Assembly: GCA_011334435.1 (NCBI GenBank)
Contig: DTPJ01000557.1
Location: 1 to 6,612, forward strand
DNA: 6,612 nucleotides
From: Candidatus Poribacteria bacterium
GTDB taxonomy: Bacteria > Poribacteria > DTPJ01
Direction of reading: 5' to 3'
Both the position numbers and the translations under genes were made by a program. This document shows, piece by piece, positions 5,240-6,612 of this stretch (positions within the stretch are counted from its first letter, which is position 1; every line of letters begins with the position of its first letter). The notes under the pieces are model-generated. The model saw only the letters and a list, made by a program, of their open reading frames with translations, was not told the DNA's origin and searched no databases.

Positions 5240-6282
5240 TATTGAGCTTGTATGTTTATTTCGCCTGTGTCTAATGAAAGGGTGAATTCTGCACCTCCGC
5301 CGTTAATTGTCGCGACCAGAGAACTTCCGTCATCGTTTTCAATATGTTGAACCTCGGCTGATGAAAACTTTTTGTCAAGGTCATCATTAAGATTATGTTT
5401 GATGATTCCGTCCTCTACATTTGCAGTTACTCTAAAACTTGAGCTGGCTGGCAATGACAACGAGATACGTCCGTCATCAACAGCAATGCTAAAATTGCCT
5501 TCTGTGACCGCATTAGATATGTCCATTGATACCATGCCATCGTTCATATTGACAGCGACATTTTTAGAAACGATGTTATCAAGCAAGATATTGCCATCGT
5601 CGGATTTCAAAACGATTTCTTCTGAATTAGCGTCTCTGATCATCAGATTGCCATCATTCATTGCCACATATATATTGCCATTTAATCCTGATATTGATAT
5701 GTTTCCATCATCAGATTTTAGATCAACGTTTGACTTTAAATCACCAATATTAACATCTCCATCATCCTTTGAAATTTTCACAGATGATACTCTGGGAGGG
5801 ATAATGATCTCCGCATTAGCATCGCCTAAATTAATGTAATGAGTTATTTTATCTTCGCTTAATATGCTTTTAACTTCTTCATTATCGCTATTGATACAGA
5901 CAAGATCATTATAATCATCAGCCATTTGAATAGATAGGTTTCCGTCACCAGATTTAATTGATAAATTGGAATTTTCTTCTACATGAAAGGTTAATCTATT
6001 TCTTCTGTCTCCTGTGACTGTTGATCCCCAGTGCCATTGCCAGCCCTCTTCTTCCCAAGGCCACTTCCAATTGGGATCGTCCCATGGAAAATGGAATTCA
6101 TACGCAATATCACGCTTTGCTTCTTTTTCTGTATTTGGAGAGGTCGCACTTCTTGATCCTCTGTCAAAACGAATTTTCCCTATTTTTTCATTAGGCATCG
6201 CATCAAGAAGTTCTTCTGCTTCTTCAATTGTTATTTTTCCATCAGATAATAGCCTTAAAATTATTTCCCTAGCTTTATTCAT
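5236..6282 (-). CDS. DUF4097-like repeat protein with N-terminal SHOCT-like domain and Trp-rich linker
   Basis: The 348-residue product has three parts. Residues 1-32 form a charged helix-turn-helix-like segment (ILRLLSDGKITIEEAEELLDAM) of the kind found at the N-terminus of SHOCT-like/YvlB- and LiaX-type proteins. Residues 60-90 are an aromatic linker with seven Trp between 67 and 85. Residues about 97-348 form a beta-rich repeat domain of the DUF4097 putative-adhesin type. In it [DN]DG turns recur at 174, 192, 210, 229, 248, 270 and 291, 18-22 residues apart, each followed by a short hydrophobic strand, as in a beta-solenoid. No signal peptide or membrane segment is seen, so the location is unclear. 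Related proteins in Bacillota are linked to envelope stress, but the function of this one is unknown. The start has AGAGAGGA (6292-6299, minus) nine bases upstream. A promoter is likely at 6348-6375. It converges on trpD with overlapping stops. Confidence 0.85.
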   Translation of the reverse strand: MNKAREIILRLLSDGKITIEEAEELLDAMPNEKIGKIRFDRGSRSATSPNTEKEAKRDIAYEFHFPWDDPNWKWPWEEEGWQWHWGSTVTGDRRNRLTFHVEENSNLSIKSGDGNLSIQMADDYNDLVCINSDNEEVKSILSEDKITHYINLGDANAEIIIPPRVSSVKISKDDGDVNIGDLKSNVDLKSDDGNISISGLNGNIYVAMNDGNLMIRDANSEEIVLKSDDGNILLDNIVSKNVAVNMNDGMVSMDISNAVTEGNFSIAVDDGRISLSLPASSSFRVTANVEDGIIKHNLNDDLDKKFSSAEVQHIENDDGSSLVATINGGGAEFTLSLDTGEINIQAQY

Positions 6283-6347
6283 ATCAAAATTTCCTCTCTT
6301 TTCGCCAACGATAATAGATGATTAATATATTCATAAGGACTATCAGG

Positions 6348-6375
6348 ATTATATGGTTCGGAAATTCAAGTAAAA
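6348..6375 (-). promoter_or_regulatory. Candidate promoter for the DUF4097-like gene
   Basis: On the minus strand TATAAT (6348-6353) is a perfect -10 box. The best -35 is TTTTAC (6370-6375), 16 bases upstream; it is weak. The start would be near 6341, about 58 bases before the ATG. The -35 lies within the inverted repeat at 6363-6390, so this promoter may be controlled by a protein binding there. Confidence 0.5.
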
Positions 6376-6390
6376 AATTTATCTTGAATT
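6363..6390. repeat. Perfect 8-base inverted repeat, possible operator
   Basis: AATTCAAG (6363-6370) and CTTGAATT (6383-6390) are exact reverse complements separated by 12 AT-rich bases, about 20 bases from centre to centre or two helical turns. On the minus strand it overlaps the -35 of the candidate promoter. It is not followed by a T-run on either strand, so a terminator is unlikely. An operator for a dimeric regulator is the better guess, with no regulator identified. Confidence 0.5.
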
Positions 6391-6444
6391 GTGTTATTGT
6401 TTATACATTCCGCTTTCTTTGCAACTTCATATTTTTTCTATGGC

Positions 6445-6612
6445 TTAATCATCAGAAAACCCATTAATCTTTATATTACCACCAACAGTTTTTAGCAAGA
6501 TTTTTGCCGTTCCATCGCCTAACTTACCTTTAATATAATTTGACATTCGTATTTCTTCCTCAATTGGCAGATTGGTTGACACCTCACCACACTATACCCA
6601 ATGAACATTTTC
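6445..6612 (-). pseudogene. C-terminal remnant of a second DUF4097-like gene, interrupted by a stop
   Basis: Read on the minus strand from the right edge, the frame gives six residues, a TAG at 6592-6594, then CGEVSTNLPIEEE, KGKLGDGTAKILL and KTVGGNIKI, ending at TAA 6445-6447. This is the familiar C-terminal pattern of DUF4097 proteins: a GEVSTNLP turn followed by a GDG...L.TVNGNIKI end. The similarity begins directly after the TAG, so the stop lies in what should be coding sequence. This points to a nonsense mutation, or a frameshift further upstream outside the window. A 33-codon frame from the ATG at 6544-6546 exists, but it starts inside the conserved domain and is unlikely to be a real gene. 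It is in the same orientation as the intact DUF4097-like gene 162 bases downstream, so this may be a decayed tandem relative. Only the end is visible; a sequencing error cannot be excluded. Confidence 0.6.

Noticed and set aside
5372..5839. 155-codon open frame on the + strand.
   Set aside because: It lies wholly inside the DUF4097-like gene on the other strand. The repeated DG codons there keep the opposite strand free of stops, and there is no suitable start context.
6014..6325. 103-codon open frame on the + strand.
   Set aside because: It is antisense to the N-terminus of the DUF4097-like gene, which has a good ribosome binding site and recognisable domains.
6445..6546. Small independent gene of 33 codons from the ATG at 6544-6546 (minus).
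   Set aside because: Similarity to DUF4097 C-termini continues upstream of this ATG to the TAG at 6592-6594, so it is better read as part of a broken larger gene.

Overview
The window comes from an AT-rich bacterial chromosome. It carries a three-gene tryptophan operon, trpE-trpG-trpD, on the + strand, preceded by what looks like a complete ribosome-mediated attenuator: a Trp-codon-rich leader peptide, a competing antiterminator pairing and an intrinsic terminator. The taxon cannot be fixed from the sequence. The promoters are sigma70-like and the ribosome binding sites are strong AGGAGG-type sites. The leader shows neither a T-box nor a TRAP-type repeat series, the usual trp controls in Bacillota, so a lineage that uses leader-peptide attenuation is more likely; this is inference.

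Layout. 1-834 (minus) is the N-terminal 278 codons of a Gfo/Idh/MocA-type NAD(P)-dependent oxidoreductase that runs off the left edge; its promoter is at 943-971. 1134-1162 is a good + strand promoter for an unrecognised, probably exported protein (1220-1834). No terminator is visible after that gene. 1930-2040 encodes a 36-residue leader peptide with four Trp codons within five codons (1993-2007), followed by a terminator at 2084-2128. trpE (2154-3629), trpG (3626-4219) and trpD (4232-5239) follow. They are tightly packed: a 4-base ATGA overlap, then a 12-base gap. Together they make anthranilate from chorismate and glutamine and attach it to PRPP.

trpD meets a convergent minus-strand gene (5236-6282) tail to tail; the two stop codons overlap in TTAA with no terminator between them. 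That gene encodes a DUF4097-like repeat protein with an N-terminal helical SHOCT-like domain and a strikingly Trp-rich linker. Upstream of it lies a likely promoter whose -35 sits inside a perfect inverted repeat. At the right edge is the C-terminal remnant of a second DUF4097-like gene, apparently broken by an in-frame TAG.

The trp genes for the later steps (trpC, trpF, trpB, trpA) are not next to trpD and must be elsewhere or absent. The most informative part of the window is the leader at 1930-2128, where the peptide's last codons also form the antiterminator strand.
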